Of a stretch of DNA of 64,000 nt, positions 45,468 through 53,681 are shown in pieces. A program made the position numbers and the translations under genes. Source of the DNA: Nocardia anaemiae NBRC 100462. Its GTDB lineage: Bacteria > Actinomycetota > Actinomycetes > Mycobacteriales > Mycobacteriaceae. The stretch spans positions 1 to 64,000 of the forward strand of contig NZ_BDAZ01000026.1 of NCBI RefSeq assembly GCF_001612725.1. The letters run 5' to 3'. Position 1 is the first letter of the stretch, and each line of letters starts with the position of its first letter. The notes under the pieces were generated by a model that was not told the origin of the DNA, ran no database searches, and saw nothing but the letters and a program-made list of their open reading frames with translations.

Positions 45468-46343
45468 TCACTCCCAAGCCGGTCCGGGCGCCGGGGCGTC
45501 CTCGGTGAGTACGGTGCCCTCGATCAGGCCGTAGGGGCGGTCGGCGGCGAAGAACACTTCGTTGTCGTTCGCGAGTCCGAAGCCGGACAGGTCGACGGCG
45601 AAGTGGTGCTTATTGGGCAGCGACAGCCGGACCTCGCAGACCTCGGGGACCGCGCTGATCACCCGGTCGCCCATTGCATAGAGTGTCTGCTGCAGCGAGT
45701 AGCTGTAGGTATCGGCGAATGCCTCGAGCAGCGCACCGCGGACCTCGCGGTAGGCCTTGTCCCAGTCTCCCGGTTCGCTCGCGAAACGCCATTCCGCATT
45801 GACCTCGGTGGCCAGTACGCGGTCGTAGGCCTCCTGCAGCGTCGTGTACTCGTCCTTGATGTAGCCGTGGAATTCCGAGCCGGTGGAGTTGAGCACCACC
45901 AGACCCGTCAAACCCGATACCACCCAGGTGTTTTCGCCGTCGTAGTGCACCCGCGAGGTGCGGGTCTCCTGGCCGGAGCGCACGAACGAGTACTGCTTGT
46001 CGCCGGGGCCGACCACGATGCGCTCCCAGGCGTACTCCTCCAGGGAGACCCGCGCGTGGTGGATGGGCGGCTGGGAATCGACGAAATGCCGTGCCAGCAA
46101 AAGACCGAACGCTTCCGGCGAGGTGATGCCATGTTCCTTGGCGAAGGCGAATACCGTGTTCTTCTGGGTGTCGGTCGGCAGCACCGTCGCGTTGTCACCG
46201 GTCAGGTGGACCTGGTCCATATCGCCGGATAACGCCACACCGACGTTCAGATCCCGGATCTCGTGGACGCCACCGGTTTTCGTCACCCGGACGACCCGGT
46301 TTTCCGCTTTGCCGTATCTATTCGGCCCGAGCTTGATCGACAT
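45468..46343 (-). CDS. pucL: Urate oxidase (uricase)
   Basis: Cofactor-free urate oxidase (urate + O2 to 5-hydroxyisourate + H2O2), 291 residues in two T-fold halves. Recognisable blocks: LGPNRYGKAENRVVRVTK, LPTDTQKNTVFAFAKEHG (the Thr-Asp-Thr-Gln-Lys catalytic strand) and LPNKHHFAVDLSGFGLANDNEVF. The family normally works as a tetramer. Flanked by HIU hydrolase (3-bp gap) and the FAD subunit gene. Confidence 0.97.
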   Translation of the reverse strand: MSIKLGPNRYGKAENRVVRVTKTGGVHEIRDLNVGVALSGDMDQVHLTGDNATVLPTDTQKNTVFAFAKEHGITSPEAFGLLLARHFVDSQPPIHHARVSLEEYAWERIVVGPGDKQYSFVRSGQETRTSRVHYDGENTWVVSGLTGLVVLNSTGSEFHGYIKDEYTTLQEAYDRVLATEVNAEWRFASEPGDWDKAYREVRGALLEAFADTYSYSLQQTLYAMGDRVISAVPEVCEVRLSLPNKHHFAVDLSGFGLANDNEVFFAADRPYGLIEGTVLTEDAPAPGPAWE

Positions 46344-46346
46344 GGT

Positions 46347-46646
46347 TCAGCTACCTCGGTAGGTCGAGTAGGAATAGGGACTGAGCAGCAGCGGCACGTG
46401 GTAGTGCTCGGCTGGGTCGGCGACTCGGAAGTCGATGGTCACCGACGGGTAGAACGGACTGAGGTCACCGGTTTCGAAAATCAAACGGTGCACACCGATT
46501 TCGGGGGCGGGCAGATCTTTGATGCGCCCGTCGTCGTCGGTGCGGCGCTCGGCGAGCACGGTGCCGTCGGCCTTTTCCAACCGCACCCGCAGCCCCGCCG
46601 CCGGACGACCGGATGCCGCATCCAGCACATGGGTGGACAGACTCAC
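46347..46646 (-). CDS. uraH: 5-hydroxyisourate hydrolase
   Basis: A 99-residue transthyretin-like HIU hydrolase (5-hydroxyisourate to OHCU). The start MSLSTHVLDAASGRPAAGL, the internal FETGDLSPFYPSVTIDF and the C-terminal YHVPLLLSPYSYSTYRGS with the signature YRGS are all present. The start overlaps the uraD stop by 4 bp. Confidence 0.97.
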   Translation of the reverse strand: MSLSTHVLDAASGRPAAGLRVRLEKADGTVLAERRTDDDGRIKDLPAPEIGVHRLIFETGDLSPFYPSVTIDFRVADPAEHYHVPLLLSPYSYSTYRGS

Positions 46647-47155
46647 CTGTCCTCCAACAGCTTTCGGATCCGCAGCCGAGTGATATCGGCGAGTTCGCGT
46701 TGCGTCGCGACACGTTCGCCCTCGGCGGTATTCGCCAGGCGCCTGCGCAATTCGGCGCGGATCTGCTCGGCGGAGCGGCCCGCTGCGCGGATCAGGAACA
46801 CGTGTCCGAATCGCTGCTCATAGGCCAGATTGCCAGCGGCGATGTCATCGAGTGTCTGCTGGTCGGCGCTCGCCGTGCCGGACTGCTCACCGGCGGACCA
46901 CGCGGCTTCGCGCTCGTGTGTGCCCACCTTCGCGCGGTCGCCGATGCGCGGATGCGCGGACAGCGCCTCCTCGATATCGGGCCAACTCAGCTCACGGACC
47001 CCGGCGACCGCGGCGGCCATCAGGCTCGTGCTGTCCACGTAGGGCCGATGCGCCGCCACCTTCTGCGCCCACACACGGGAGGCGCAGCAGGTCAGCAGTT
47101 CCGCCTCGGCCTGGTCCGGAGGCAGCGAGTTGAGCCATCCGATCTCAGCGGACAT
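46643..47155 (-). CDS. uraD: 2-oxo-4-hydroxy-4-carboxy-5-ureidoimidazoline (OHCU) decarboxylase
   Basis: OHCU decarboxylase giving S-allantoin, 170 residues, all-helical. Conserved blocks: LSAHPRIGDRAK, EAAWSAGEQSGTASAD, AYEQRFGHVFLIRAAGRSA and a closing ADITRLRIRKLL. ATG 47155 has GGGAG just upstream; the longer frame is not conserved. First gene of the purine operon, divergent from pucR with a 169-bp gap. Confidence 0.95.
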   Translation of the reverse strand: MSAEIGWLNSLPPDQAEAELLTCCASRVWAQKVAAHRPYVDSTSLMAAAVAGVRELSWPDIEEALSAHPRIGDRAKVGTHEREAAWSAGEQSGTASADQQTLDDIAAGNLAYEQRFGHVFLIRAAGRSAEQIRAELRRRLANTAEGERVATQRELADITRLRIRKLLEDR

Positions 47156-47249
47156 CCGATCTCCCATCGAGCTTGTTCTGTGCTGGGAGTAAGTACACCC
47201 GCCGGTCATCTGCGCTGCTAGGACCCAGAAATCCGAAGTGTGCGCCAGT

Positions 47250-47273
47250 TCACATGGGCTCATTTGTGTGAAT
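47250..47273. promoter_or_regulatory. Candidate PucR operator
   Basis: TTCACA (47250-47255) and TGTGAA (47268-47273) form a 6-12-6 inverted repeat, the only clear dyad in the uraD-pucR gap. Its position lets it act on both promoters. Assignment to PucR is inference. Confidence 0.4.
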
Positions 47274-47310
47274 ATCCAAAGCGTCGCCGGATGGGTGCGA
47301 CCTGGGCTGT

Positions 47311-47316
47311 TAGCCT
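47311..47316 (+). promoter_or_regulatory. Leaderless-type -10 element
   Basis: TAGCCT (TANNNT) lies eight bases before the GTG start of pucR with no ribosome site. Confidence 0.4.
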
Positions 47317-47324
47317 CGGCAACT

Positions 47325-48818
47325 GTGCGACTTAGATCACTTCTGACCATGAATCTCGGTCTCGAGCTCGTCACCGGCGAGGAAGAGCTCGACCGGTTCG
47401 TGCGCTGGGTAGTGACCACCGACATGCTCGACCCGAGTCGCTATCTCTCCGGCGGCGAACTGGTGCTGACCGGTCTGCAATGGCGGCTTTCGCCGGAGGA
47501 CAGCGAGACCTTCGTGCGCGCGCTGGCCCAGGCCGGGGTCGCTGGACTCGCCGCTGGTGACGCCCGATACGGCGGCGCGCCGCCCGATGTTGTCGAGGCC
47601 TGTCAGCGGCATCGGATACCGCTGTTCCGTGTCCGCGAGGATGTCGCGTTCGCCCACGTCACCGAGACATTGACGCGCAATCTTTCCACCGGGCGCGCCG
47701 CCGATCTGACCGCCATCCTCGACCGGCACCGGCAACTCGTTTCGGGCACCGGTCTCGGCTCGGTGCTGGAGCTGATCGGACGCGATCTGGGCATGCGCTG
47801 CTGGGTCGTAGCGTCCACCGGACGCGTAGTGGCCGGACCAGCTTCGCCACCGCCGGTCGAGGTCACGGCCGCTTTCCTGAACGCTCGCCGCCTCCCCCAC
47901 GCGCTGGTCCATGGCAAGGCGCGCTATTCGCTGTTCGCCGTCGACGAGCACAGCACCTCGCGCGCCGCCGACTGGTTCCTGGTCTTCGAAGGCGACTTCA
48001 AGGACTGGCCGGAAGAGCGTGGCGCGCTGACCGGCGAGCTCGCCGCCGTGGTATCGCTCGAACGCGCTCGACTCGACGATCGCCAGAGCGCCGAGGGCCG
48101 CCTCGCCCAGGAACTCATCGAACTGATCGTCTCCGATGCCAAACCGGCCGAAATCATTTCGCGCCTGGAACTGACCGGTCTCGGCCCAGCCGAAACCTAT
48201 ATCGCGGTGGCAGCCGGGGCAGATGCGTTGCGCCCCGGCGAATTACGCGTTCTGCTCCGCGAAATCCTCTATGGCAAAAGGCCTGCCGCAGGTGTGGTCG
48301 ACGGAGAAGTCATCGCACTGATCCCCGCCGACGGCTCGATAATCAGCGAAATCCACCGTGCCGTAACCGCTTTGGAGCCGGGACTACAGGGCGCTCACCT
48401 ATCGATCGGTGTCAGCGGCATTGTCGACGGCGAAGGCCTGCGCGGTGCCGTCGAAGAAGCCCGCTACGCCCGCCGCCTGGCCGCCGACCGCCCCACCCCG
48501 ACCAGCGTCGTCGGCCACGACGAACTTGCCACCCATATGCTCCTGCTTGCCAGCGTGCCCGACGAAGTCCGCCGCATGTTCCGCCTGCGCCTGCTCGACC
48601 CATTGAGCAGCTACGACCAGGAAAACCGCGCCGACCTCGTGCACACCTTGGAAACCTTCCTCCAGGTCTCCGGCTCGTGGACCAAATGCGCTGAGCTACT
48701 TCACGTTCACGTGAATACCTTGCGCTACCGTATCCAACGCATCGAGGAACTCACCGGCCGCGACCTGTCCCGCCTCGAAGACCGCGTCGACTTCTTCCTC
48801 GCCCTCGCCCTCCGCTGA
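47325..48818 (+). CDS. pucR: PucR-family transcriptional regulator
   Basis: A 497-residue PucR/CdaR-type regulator. The N-terminal PucR domain starts RLRSLLTMNLGLELVTGEEE, with LSGGELVLTGLQW; a GGDEF-like middle region follows; the C-terminal PucR HTH is TLETFLQVSGSWTKCAELLH with VHVNTLRYRIQRIEELTG. GTG 47325 is chosen because homology begins at RLRSLL. It is divergent from the purine operon and its likely activator or sensor. It is followed 9 bp on by a hydrolase gene. Confidence 0.92.
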   Translation: MRLRSLLTMNLGLELVTGEEELDRFVRWVVTTDMLDPSRYLSGGELVLTGLQWRLSPEDSETFVRALAQAGVAGLAAGDARYGGAPPDVVEACQRHRIPLFRVREDVAFAHVTETLTRNLSTGRAADLTAILDRHRQLVSGTGLGSVLELIGRDLGMRCWVVASTGRVVAGPASPPPVEVTAAFLNARRLPHALVHGKARYSLFAVDEHSTSRAADWFLVFEGDFKDWPEERGALTGELAAVVSLERARLDDRQSAEGRLAQELIELIVSDAKPAEIISRLELTGLGPAETYIAVAAGADALRPGELRVLLREILYGKRPAAGVVDGEVIALIPADGSIISEIHRAVTALEPGLQGAHLSIGVSGIVDGEGLRGAVEEARYARRLAADRPTPTSVVGHDELATHMLLLASVPDEVRRMFRLRLLDPLSSYDQENRADLVHTLETFLQVSGSWTKCAELLHVHVNTLRYRIQRIEELTGRDLSRLEDRVDFFLALALR

Positions 48819-48827
48819 AGGACCCAC

Positions 48828-49652
48828 ATGGACAGCACGGATCTAAATATCCCGACTCGGCTCGGCACCCTGCACGTTGTCACAACCGGGCACGGCGATC
48901 CGCTCGTGATGTGGCCCAGTCTGCTCATGGATGCCGGTCTCTGGGACGCTCAGGTCGCCCACTTCGCCGAGAATTATCTGACCATCGCGGTGGACCCGCC
49001 CGGCCACGGGAAATCCACTCCACTCACCCGCGGCTTCACCTTCGACGAGTGCGCGGGCTGTGTGGTCGACATCCTCGACCACCTCGAACTTCCGCGGACC
49101 CACTTCATCGGAAACTCCTGGGGCGCGATGATCGGCGGCACCTTGGCCGCCGAGTTTCCGGACCGCGTCCGATCCGCCATCTTGATGAACGGCACGGCCT
49201 CACCGGCTCCGCCCCGTCAGAAACTGGAGTACGCCGCGCTGCTGGTCATCGTCCGAATCCTGCGCGGCATCCGCCCACCGCTCACTCGCTCGGTAGTCAG
49301 CGCCTTCCTCGGACCGACCACCGAAAGCACCCGCCCGGATGTCGTGCGCCGGGTCCTGGAAACCGCGCGCCGCAACGATCCGAAATCGGTCGCTCATGCC
49401 GTCCGTTCGGTAGTGATCGAACGCCCGGATCAACGCGACCGCTTCGCCGCGATCACCTGCCCCACACTGGTCGTCGGCGGCCGCGAAGATCGCACCTTCC
49501 CGGTACCCGAACTGGAGACCATGGCTCGGTCCATTCCAGGCGCTGAGCTGGCGATTATCGAGGATGCCGCGCACCTCGCCGCCGCCGAGGTCCCCGATGT
49601 CGTCAACCAGCTGGTCGAAACCTTCCTGACGAACTGCACCGAAGCAAACTGA
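48828..49652 (+). CDS. Alpha/beta hydrolase
   Basis: A 274-residue alpha/beta hydrolase. The nucleophile elbow is GNSWGAMIGGTLAAEFPDRV (Ser in GNSWG); the acid is in VGGREDRTFP and the His in EDAAHLAAAEVP. It lies 9 bp after pucR and is probably co-transcribed, though nothing ties it to purine breakdown. Related enzymes include enol-lactonases and esterases. Confidence 0.88.
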   Translation: MDSTDLNIPTRLGTLHVVTTGHGDPLVMWPSLLMDAGLWDAQVAHFAENYLTIAVDPPGHGKSTPLTRGFTFDECAGCVVDILDHLELPRTHFIGNSWGAMIGGTLAAEFPDRVRSAILMNGTASPAPPRQKLEYAALLVIVRILRGIRPPLTRSVVSAFLGPTTESTRPDVVRRVLETARRNDPKSVAHAVRSVVIERPDQRDRFAAITCPTLVVGGREDRTFPVPELETMARSIPGAELAIIEDAAHLAAAEVPDVVNQLVETFLTNCTEAN

Positions 49653-49773
49653 CTCGTTCCGGTCTTGCATACGGCTGCGCCGCGGCGAACTATTAGCTGT
49701 GCGGTGGCCGCGTTCGCGGGCCGGGCGGTGCGAGCATCCTCGGTGGACCACGACGCGTCAGCCTCGCTAGACA

Positions 49774-49800
49774 GCGGAGTGATCCCTCCGCACTAGGAGG
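49774..49800 (+). promoter_or_regulatory. Mutually exclusive hairpins at a ribosome site
   Basis: GCGGAG (49774-49779) can pair with CTCCGC (49786-49791). Alternatively CCTCC (49785-49789) can pair with GGAGG (49796-49800), the Shine-Dalgarno of the gene at 49806. The two hairpins exclude each other, so the region could switch ribosome access. Confidence 0.35.
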
Positions 49801-49805
49801 ACTCG

Positions 49806-50414
49806 ATGTTCATCCAAGTTATTCAGGGAAAGGTCGCCGACGCCGATCGGCTGCGTCGGTGTATGGATCGGTGGATCGAGGAATTGCAGCCGGGAGCGGT
49901 CGGCTATCTCGGGACGACCAGCGGGTTGTGCAATGACGGGACGTTCATCGCATTGGCGAGGTTCGAATCCGAAGAAGCGGCGCGGCGCAATAGCCAGCGT
50001 CCGGAGCAGGGCCGGTGGTGGGCCGAGACCGAGCAGTGCTTCGACGGACCGGTGCAGTTCATGGATTGCCCCGAGGTAACGCAGTGGCTGGGCGGTGGCT
50101 CGGATCAGGCCGGGTTCGTCCAGGTCATGGAGGGCCATACCCGCAATCCGCGCCGCATGCGCGAACTGCTCGCCGAAGGCACCGAGCGCATCCACGAATT
50201 GCGCCCCGAAATTCTGGGCGGCACCTTGGCGACCTACGGCAGCGACGGATACGTCGAGGCCGTGTACTTCACCTCCGAAGCCGAGGCCCGCGCTCACGAA
50301 AAGCTGGAGATTCCAGACGATCTGCGCGCCCTGTTCGAGGAGGAAAACGAACTCATGGGCGAAGTCGAATACTTCGACCTACACGAACCGATGCTGGTCT
50401 CGCCCAAGCGGTGA
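49806..50414 (+). CDS. Tandem dimeric alpha-beta barrel (ABM-like) protein
   Basis: A 202-residue protein with two related halves: MFIQVIQGKVADADRLRRCM opens the first and GFVQVMEGHTRNPRRMREL the second (about residue 101), each followed by a central helix and strands with GYLGTTSGLCNDGTFIALARF or GGTLATYGSDGYVEAVYF. This is the antibiotic-biosynthesis-monooxygenase-like ferredoxin fold, duplicated. A strong AGGAGG precedes ATG 49806. Function unknown; such proteins bind small aromatic ligands or heme. Confidence 0.75.
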   Translation: MFIQVIQGKVADADRLRRCMDRWIEELQPGAVGYLGTTSGLCNDGTFIALARFESEEAARRNSQRPEQGRWWAETEQCFDGPVQFMDCPEVTQWLGGGSDQAGFVQVMEGHTRNPRRMRELLAEGTERIHELRPEILGGTLATYGSDGYVEAVYFTSEAEARAHEKLEIPDDLRALFEEENELMGEVEYFDLHEPMLVSPKR

Positions 50415-50535
50415 ACCGAGCGGTCGCATATCCAGTGACACCCGGACAAGGCGCTCACTGGTTATGCGACACCCCAACCGATACCGCGTCCCGCCAAGGC
50501 AATTCGGGCGGGCGATTCATGTCGGTGGTCGCCGC

Positions 50536-50541
50536 TAGCGT
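50536..50541 (+). promoter_or_regulatory. Leaderless-type -10 element
   Basis: TAGCGT (TANNNT) lies six bases before the GTG start at 50548 with no ribosome site. Confidence 0.45.
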
Positions 50542-50547
50542 GGCAGC

Positions 50548-51246
50548 GTGAACCGTACGGATCGGCTATATGCGATCGTGGAAGAGTTGCGCGCGGTGGC
50601 GCCGCGGATGCGGACCGCGCGTGAGTTGGCGCAGCGTTATGAGGTGAGCGTTCGAACGATCGAACGCGATATCGCTGCTCTGCAGCAGGCGAGTATTCCG
50701 ATCTATGCGGATGTCGGCAGGCGCGGTGGGTACGCCTTGGAGAAGAGCATGTCGCTGCCGCCGCTCAACTTCACGGCGGCCGAGGCGGTCGCACTCGCAC
50801 TGGCCTTGGCGCGCAACGAGGCGACACCCTTCGACCAGGCCGGGCGCAGTGCTTTGCGCAAGATTCTCGGGGTGATGTCGGAGCGCAATGCGGCCGCCGC
50901 CCGTGACCTCGCCGCCCGCGTCCGATTACTGGAGCCGGTCGATGCGCAACCCGTCCCAGCGATTCCGTCGGTCATCGGGCAGTCGATCGAGGCGGGACGG
51001 GTGCTGCGCCTCAGCTATTCGGACCGCTTCGGCGCGGTCAGCGAGCGGGAGGTGGAGCCGACGGCATTCCTCAATGGCTCGCGCGGCTGGTATCTCATCG
51101 CGTGGTGCCGGTTGCGTGCGGACTCGCGCTGCTTCCGGCTCGACCGCATCCGCGCGGTGACCATGACCGATACCCCGATGTCGCCGCGCCCGCTCAACCC
51201 GACGGATATGCCGAAGGATTGCGAACTTCGCACCGTCGCGCTGTGA
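50548..51246 (+). CDS. YafY-type HTH/WYL-domain transcriptional regulator
   Basis: A 232-residue regulator. An N-terminal DeoR-like HTH_11 (RTDRLYAIVEELRA, TARELAQRYEVSVRTIERDI) is followed by a WYL domain (about residues 140-215) with GWYLIAWCRLRADSRCFRLD. WYL proteins sense nucleic-acid or small ligands. The next gene, a VOC protein, starts 89 bp on and is a candidate target. Confidence 0.9.
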   Translation: MNRTDRLYAIVEELRAVAPRMRTARELAQRYEVSVRTIERDIAALQQASIPIYADVGRRGGYALEKSMSLPPLNFTAAEAVALALALARNEATPFDQAGRSALRKILGVMSERNAAAARDLAARVRLLEPVDAQPVPAIPSVIGQSIEAGRVLRLSYSDRFGAVSEREVEPTAFLNGSRGWYLIAWCRLRADSRCFRLDRIRAVTMTDTPMSPRPLNPTDMPKDCELRTVAL

Positions 51247-51335
51247 GATGAGAAAACACCGACAGGGGGTTGTCGCCGCGCCGGGTGATCGTGATCGGGC
51301 AAGACACCGATACCCGATCACGAGGAGACGACACG

Positions 51336-51713
51336 GTGAGCACTCCCCCTTTCAACACGGTTGCCTGGTTCCAGGTCGGCAGCGATAACCCGCAGGAGGT
51401 CGAGAAGTTCTACGGCGAACTGTTCGGCTGGAGCTTCGCCGCGGATCCGAATGCCGACGGCTACGACTTGATCACCTCCCCCGCGAGCGAGGCACCCAGC
51501 GGCGGCATCTCGCACACCCCCGACGCCTCGGCCAACCATGCGACATTCTTCGTACTCGTACAAGACGTGGCTGCCACAGTCGCGGCCGCCGAAAAGCTGG
51601 GTGGCAAGCTCTCGGTGCCACCGGTCACCGCCAAGGACGGCCTGGTGTTCGCGCACATCCGCGACACCTCCGGTAACGACTTCGGCGTCTTCAGCCCACC
51701 GCCACAGTCGTGA
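51336..51713 (+). CDS. VOC-family protein (glyoxalase/dioxygenase fold)
   Basis: A 125-residue single VOC-domain protein: VAWFQVGSDNPQEVEKFYGE, LFGWSFAADPNADGYDLI, and a C-terminal HIRDTSGNDFGVFSP. GTG 51336 has GAGGAG eight bases upstream. Such proteins are glyoxalase, dioxygenase or resistance-protein relatives; a reaction cannot be assigned. Ends before a perfect hairpin. Confidence 0.88.
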   Translation: MSTPPFNTVAWFQVGSDNPQEVEKFYGELFGWSFAADPNADGYDLITSPASEAPSGGISHTPDASANHATFFVLVQDVAATVAAAEKLGGKLSVPPVTAKDGLVFAHIRDTSGNDFGVFSPPPQS

Positions 51714-51719
51714 TCCGAC

Positions 51720-51748
51720 GGGGACCTCGGCCATCGGCCGAGGTCCCC
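51720..51748 (+). terminator. Perfect hairpin after VOC gene
   Basis: GGGGACCTCGGCC / GGCCGAGGTCCCC pair over 13 bp around a 3-base loop, 6 bp after the VOC stop. Strong terminator candidate without a T-run. Confidence 0.65.
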
Positions 51749-51792
51749 CGGTCGGCTCGAACTTTGTTGCGGGGAGCCAACATAAGTCCATA

Positions 51793-51925
51793 TCTCGAGT
51801 CCATCGCAATTCGGCAGCTATCCGATTTATCGAATGGATGGCTGCCGAATGCGCGGGCTAGCCTCGAAGTCCATTGCGCTGCGCTATCGGATGCTGACGA
51901 CCATCAATCGCGGTTGGACTCGAGA
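51793..51925. repeat. Nested inverted repeats upstream of the PBP-like gene
   Basis: An outer perfect 11-bp inverted repeat (TCTCGAGTCCA at 51793-51803 and TGGACTCGAGA at 51915-51925) encloses an inner hairpin with 15-bp arms (ATTCGGCAGCTATCC at 51809-51823, GGATGGCTGCCGAAT at 51836-51850, one G-U type mismatch, 12-base loop). The element ends 49 bp before the lipoprotein start. It may be a structured leader RNA or the remains of a small mobile element; no transposase is present. Confidence 0.6.
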
Positions 51926-51974
51926 ATCGAGGATCCCGATGAGCATTTCCCCGGGTCATGGCGTCGGGCCGCAT

Positions 51975-53573
51975 ATGAATCGCACACGTTGGTCGGCCGC
52001 ACTCGGCGCACTGATTCTCTCGGTGGCGCTGAGCGGTTGCGCCTGTTCGTTCGAGGAGTATCCGGACGGCGCGCGGGCCGCGGTCGAAGAGTTCACCGAA
52101 CTGCTGAACAAGCGTGATGCGGATAAAGCCGCGAAATTGACCACCCAACCGACCAATGCCGCCGCATCGCTGCGACAGATATTCGAAGGGCTCGGCTCCG
52201 GTGCTCCGGACTTCCGGCTGTCGCAATTCATCGCATTGGATACCGCGGAGGGAATCTTCGCCCTGCAGGGTGCGTGGACATTCGGACCCGATCGAAACTG
52301 GACATACGACGCGCACGGCACGGTGCGAAAGTTGGCGACCGGATGGCGCATCTCCTGGGAGCCCACCATCGCCCTGCCGCAACTGGACAACACCCGCAAG
52401 GTCAACCTGGTAAAGGCCTACCCGACGCCGCCGCCGGTGGTGAAGGACGCTCTCGGCCAAACGTTGATGACCGAGCAGACCATCGCTGTCATCCGGCTAG
52501 ATCCCGCCCGCATCACCGATCCGGTCGCTACCACCGACGCGCTGGCCAAAGCCATCGAACCGATCGCCCCGCTGATCACCGGTGCGTCCCTGCGCGCGCA
52601 ACTCGCCGCCGCCAAGGGGCAACCGGTCGTCGCGGTGAATCTGCGGCAGGACGACTTCCTGGTACTCGAACCGGATATCACACCGATTCCAGGAGTGGTG
52701 GTGCAGCCGCAGCCACGGCTGATCTCCGCCGACCGCCGAATTCAATCCCCCATGCTCGACGCGCTGCGCACGGTGTGGCAGGCCAACCGGGACAGGACCG
52801 CGGGCTGGGCGGTGCAGCTATCCGGGCCCGACGGACTTCCGGTCGCCAATATCGCCGGACAGCAGGGCACACCGGCGCCGGATGTGTCCTCCACCCTGGA
52901 TCCGTACTGGCAGCGCGCCGCCCAGGATGCGGTCAATTATCTCGGGAATCCGGCGGCCGTCGTGGCGATCCGCCCCGCGACCGGAGCCATTGTCGCCGCC
53001 GCCGAGAACAACGCGGCCAGCACGAGCGAACCGGTTGCCTTCGCCGGGCTCGCCCCGATCGGCGGCATTACCGAACTGCTGCGCACGGCCGCGGCCACCA
53101 TCGCGCACAAACCGGCGCAGAACGTATCCCTCGACGAGATCGGCCAGGCCGCCCGCACGCTCGGACTCGGCGTCGATTTCGAGCTCACCGGATTGGGCAA
53201 GGTGAGTTCGCGAATCCCGGCCCCGGGCACCGAAGAGTTCCGACGCGGCGGCCGGGCGAGCGAAATCCAGGCCAGCCCCTACGGCATGGCCATTCTCACC
53301 GCCGCCATCGCCAATGGCCGCATCACCCCGCCCATGATCGAAATCGGCCGCCCGGCAACCACTTCAGCCGAATCGAGTCCGCTGCCTCCCGCGCTGGTCG
53401 ACCAACTGCGCGGGCTGATCGGCGGCGGCGGATATTTCAGCACCGCCGGCGGGCAGGGCTGGCTGCTCGCGAATACCGGCGAGTTGGTCTTCGCACTCCA
53501 TGTCGAGGATCCCGACAGCAGCACCACCCTTCGGAACGCGGCCGAACGCATTTTCCATCCGGATCTCGGATAG
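51975..53573 (+). CDS. Penicillin-binding-protein-like lipoprotein lacking catalytic motifs
   Basis: A 532-residue predicted lipoprotein (lipobox LSGC, Cys near residue 21). An NTF2-like MecA_N domain (VEEFTELLNKRDADKAAKLT), a dimerisation-type region and a transpeptidase-like domain follow, in the order of M. tuberculosis PbpLipo (Rv2864c). The transpeptidase part has VAIRPATGAIVAAAENN and LGLGVDFELTGLGKV with ASPYGMAILTAAIANG, but there is no SxxK (that place reads APIGGITELL), no SxN, and no KTG (it reads STAGGQGW). About 40 residues around SxN are missing. It is therefore probably non-catalytic: a regulator, scaffold or beta-lactam-blind paralogue. ATG 51975 precedes a proper lipoprotein signal. 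Confidence 0.82.
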   Translation: MNRTRWSAALGALILSVALSGCACSFEEYPDGARAAVEEFTELLNKRDADKAAKLTTQPTNAAASLRQIFEGLGSGAPDFRLSQFIALDTAEGIFALQGAWTFGPDRNWTYDAHGTVRKLATGWRISWEPTIALPQLDNTRKVNLVKAYPTPPPVVKDALGQTLMTEQTIAVIRLDPARITDPVATTDALAKAIEPIAPLITGASLRAQLAAAKGQPVVAVNLRQDDFLVLEPDITPIPGVVVQPQPRLISADRRIQSPMLDALRTVWQANRDRTAGWAVQLSGPDGLPVANIAGQQGTPAPDVSSTLDPYWQRAAQDAVNYLGNPAAVVAIRPATGAIVAAAENNAASTSEPVAFAGLAPIGGITELLRTAAATIAHKPAQNVSLDEIGQAARTLGLGVDFELTGLGKVSSRIPAPGTEEFRRGGRASEIQASPYGMAILTAAIANGRITPPMIEIGRPATTSAESSPLPPALVDQLRGLIGGGGYFSTAGGQGWLLANTGELVFALHVEDPDSSTTLRNAAERIFHPDLG

Positions 53574-53681
53574 GTCCACGGCTCACAGCCAACACCCAGC
53601 TTGTTCTGAGCTCCGGCCTTGCTCCGCCCGGCACGCTTATGGAATGAGCAGCGATCTGCGCGCACCGCAGCCGAGTTGGAT

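Noticed and set aside
29877-47155. Purine riboswitch in the purine cluster
   Set aside because: No conserved purine or guanine aptamer loops seen in the leaders at 37613-37750, 40315-40446 or 47156-47324.
49955-49975. tRNA T-arm-like GGTTCGAATCC
   Set aside because: It lies inside the ABM-like coding frame and no acceptor, D-arm or anticodon stem surrounds it.
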